Below, one piece after another: positions 42,821-43,957 of a stretch of DNA of 43,957 bases. Position 1 is the stretch's first letter. Each line of letters starts with the position of its first letter. Below the pieces are notes generated by a model. The model did not search any database. It was not told the DNA's origin and saw nothing but the letters and a program-made list of their open reading frames with translations. Origin of the DNA: Clostridium algoriphilum (lineage in GTDB: Bacteria > Bacillota > Clostridia > Clostridiales > Clostridiaceae); contig NZ_JAIZZK010000031.1 of assembly GCF_020443705.1 (NCBI RefSeq), forward strand, positions 1 through 43,957. Reading direction: 5' to 3'. A program made the translations under genes and the position numbers.

Positions 42821-43116
42821 CCTGGTGTATAGACAAAAATATTTTTTTACATCAATTGTGTTTTTTATTACCCTACCCTTCAATTCCATTATTGATATAG
42901 TTTCTAAAATATCCGACTTATTCTTTTTTAAATGGAGTGTAACAATTCACCAACGCTTCCTATCCCTTTTATGTCTATAAGTTCAAATTTGGTGGCTTTA
43001 TATATGTTTTGTGGAATTTCAAAAACATTCAACAATACTTTTGCAATTACAGGGCCTATGCCATTAATTTGTGATAACCATATCCAATAAACTAAATTAC
43101 TATCATATGCATCCAT
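42809..43116 (-). pseudogene. dprA: Internally deleted dprA remnant
   Basis: Normal DprA has about 360 residues. Here a 62-codon frame starting at 43116 carries the N-terminal SAM-like domain (WIWLSQINGIGPVIAKVLL and ELIDIKGIGS) and then stops. Directly after, in a shifted frame, sequence resembling the DprA C-terminal winged helix appears (KKNKSDILETISIMELKGRV) and runs to a stop at 42809. The central Rossmann fold that binds DNA is gone. The N-terminal match is clear; the C-terminal match is short and less sure. An intact dprA may exist elsewhere. The loss would remove competence-type DNA processing only if this were the sole copy. Confidence 0.6.
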
Positions 43117-43135
43117 GTTAAATCACTTCTTAACC

Positions 43136-43245
43136 TTTATCCGCATCAGCTGTCCCATCTTCGCCTAGCCTCCGCTTTGGTCGTTCACGTATTGTTCACA
43201 TCTCCCGAGGGATTTTGGCGGACTGGAGGTTCGCCTTGCTACATC
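43136..43245. other. GC-rich islet upstream of the dprA remnant
   Basis: Bases 43141-43240 contain about 57 percent G+C by hand count, against roughly 30 percent around them. Short complementary runs are present, for example GGCGA/TCGCC and CTCCCGAGGG-type arms, and TTCAC occurs twice within a few bases. A 63-codon plus-strand frame crosses it but has no ribosome binding site. It is either a non-coding RNA, a remnant of a mobile element, or foreign DNA. No family is recognised. Confidence 0.55.
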
Positions 43246-43406
43246 TACAGTTATGTCCTATTCCATTTTAAATTTGAGAAAACATGTAGTGCGTTTCAGT
43301 TAGAAAATTTTTGTTTGACAAAGGAATTAGCAGGAGAACATTTGGTACTAGCAAATCATATATTATAGAGGAATTCGGAAGTTAAAGTTAATGAAACCTA
43401 AAATCA

Positions 43407-43503
43407 TAGGGGTCAATACATCCTAAAAGAATTGTAGAATAAGATCAGAAGATTTAAGTCTAGAGACCATGGGATGAATATAGATCAAACCCCTAAGAGG
43501 GGG
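43407..43503 (+). promoter_or_regulatory. Possible structured leader controlling the SH3b gene
   Basis: TAGGGGT (43407-43413) can pair with ACCCCTA (43489-43495), and CATCCT (43419-43424) with GGGATG (43471-43476), giving a closed two-helix domain. The same CCCCT (43490-43494) can instead pair with AGGGG of the ribosome binding site (43498-43502). The two states exclude each other, as in a translational riboswitch or attenuator. No known riboswitch class was recognised. Confidence 0.4.
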
Positions 43504-43510
43504 AATTAAA

Positions 43511-43957
43511 TTGAAAAATATTAAGCTTTTAACACAATTTAAACTAAGTTCATTAAAAACAAAGATAGTTATAGCTGCTACTATTATGGGTATTTCCTTG
43601 GTATCTGTAGGAAGTATCAACAATGTAAATTATAATAGTAGTAAGGGTAGTGTGGATCAATATATACAAGTATTCGGTAATGTATACACAACACAGTATG
43701 GTGTAACAACAGCAAGTAGCTTAAGTATAAGAACTGGAGTAAGTACAAACTATCCTATACAAGGAACTTTTAAAAGTGGCACTAATGTTGTAATAGTTGG
43801 AAAGACAAATAACTTTTACAAGATAAGTTACAGTGGTAGAACGGGGTATATAAGTGCACAGTATGTAAAAATAGTATCTAAGCCAGTTGCTGTAGTAAAC
43901 ACATCACAGACAGTAGTATACAAAAAACAAAGTGGGGTAACAACCGCAAATAATGTA
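43511..43957 (+). CDS. Secreted SH3b-domain protein (3' partial)
   Basis: A frame begins with TTG at 43511, preceded by GAGGGGG, and is still open at the window edge after 149 codons. The N-terminus is a long signal peptide with a basic start (KNIKLLTQFKLSSLKTK) and a hydrophobic stretch (IVIAATIMGISLVSVG). Residues about 70-125 form a bacterial SH3 domain (SLSIRTGVSTNYPI, then YKISYSGRTGYISAQYV), and a second begins at the edge. SH3b domains bind peptidoglycan. The usual partner is a cell wall hydrolase such as an NlpC/P60 or amidase domain, which would lie beyond the window. Confidence 0.85.
   Translation, partial: MKNIKLLTQFKLSSLKTKIVIAATIMGISLVSVGSINNVNYNSSKGSVDQYIQVFGNVYTTQYGVTTASSLSIRTGVSTNYPIQGTFKSGTNVVIVGKTNNFYKISYSGRTGYISAQYVKIVSKPVAVVNTSQTVVYKKQSGVTTANNV

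Noticed and set aside
43177-43368. 63-codon plus-strand frame crossing the GC-rich islet
   Set aside because: It starts at a TTG with no ribosome binding site, changes composition halfway and has no recognisable domain. The islet is better treated as non-coding until homologs show otherwise.
43381-43510. c-di-AMP (ydaO-type) riboswitch before the SH3b gene
   Set aside because: The gene type is right and GGGATGAAT looks similar to part of the motif, but the conserved downstream core is missing and there is too little space before the start codon.

Overview
The window is AT-rich DNA with clostridial features: strong AGGAGG-type ribosome binding sites, TTGACA-N17-TATAAT-like promoters, AT-ending codons, and Firmicutes families such as DUF1659, DUF2922 and NBR1-type Ig surface repeats. 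It most resembles Clostridium sensu stricto; the species cannot be told from this sequence.

Layout. (1) 1-850: the 3' end of a surface protein made of nearly identical 113-residue Ig-like repeats, closed by a terminator. (2) 941-20020, minus strand: a Wzx/Wzy-type exopolysaccharide locus. A promoter at 19992-20020 reads into the initiating sugar-phosphate transferase, UDP-glucose dehydrogenase, five glycosyltransferases, rfbA/rfbC/rfbB, a pyruvyl transferase, a flippase, a polymerase (with its own promoter at 6886-6914), a heparinase-like lyase and two acyltransferases. (3) 20471-26206, plus strand: an accessory island with an unknown 174-residue protein, an unfamiliar large P-loop GTPase, a small HTH protein, a phage-type DnaD replisome organizer, a 22-bp tandem repeat, a group V-like sigma factor and a DUF1659/DUF2922 pair. 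(4) 26213-28034, minus strand: a MacB/LolCDE-like ABC transporter. (5) 28174-38917, minus strand: a second glycan module with a second flippase, second RfbA, aminotransferase, N-formyltransferase, WbqC-like protein, acyltransferase and one GT2. It is bracketed by two paralogous beta-helix proteins, one carrying a C-terminal dockerin. (6) 39143-43957: small proteins, a glycerol-1-phosphate dehydrogenase-like enzyme, an MsbA-like ABC exporter, an internally deleted dprA remnant, a GC-rich islet, and the 5' end of a secreted SH3b protein with a possibly structured leader.

How the genes fit together (inference). The large locus can start a repeat unit on undecaprenyl phosphate and extend it with up to five transferases using UDP-glucuronate and dTDP-6-deoxyhexose precursors. 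It can then flip, polymerise, pyruvylate and acylate the product and trim it with the lyase. No rfbD is visible, so the dTDP-rhamnose pathway is incomplete here. The second module has RfbA, a DegT aminotransferase and a formyltransferase but no 3,4-ketoisomerase. With RfbB from the first locus this fits a 4-formamido-4,6-dideoxyhexose such as dTDP-Qui4NFo. The accessory island between the two glycan modules is the least explained part of the window. No rRNA, tRNA, CRISPR array or intact transposase was seen.
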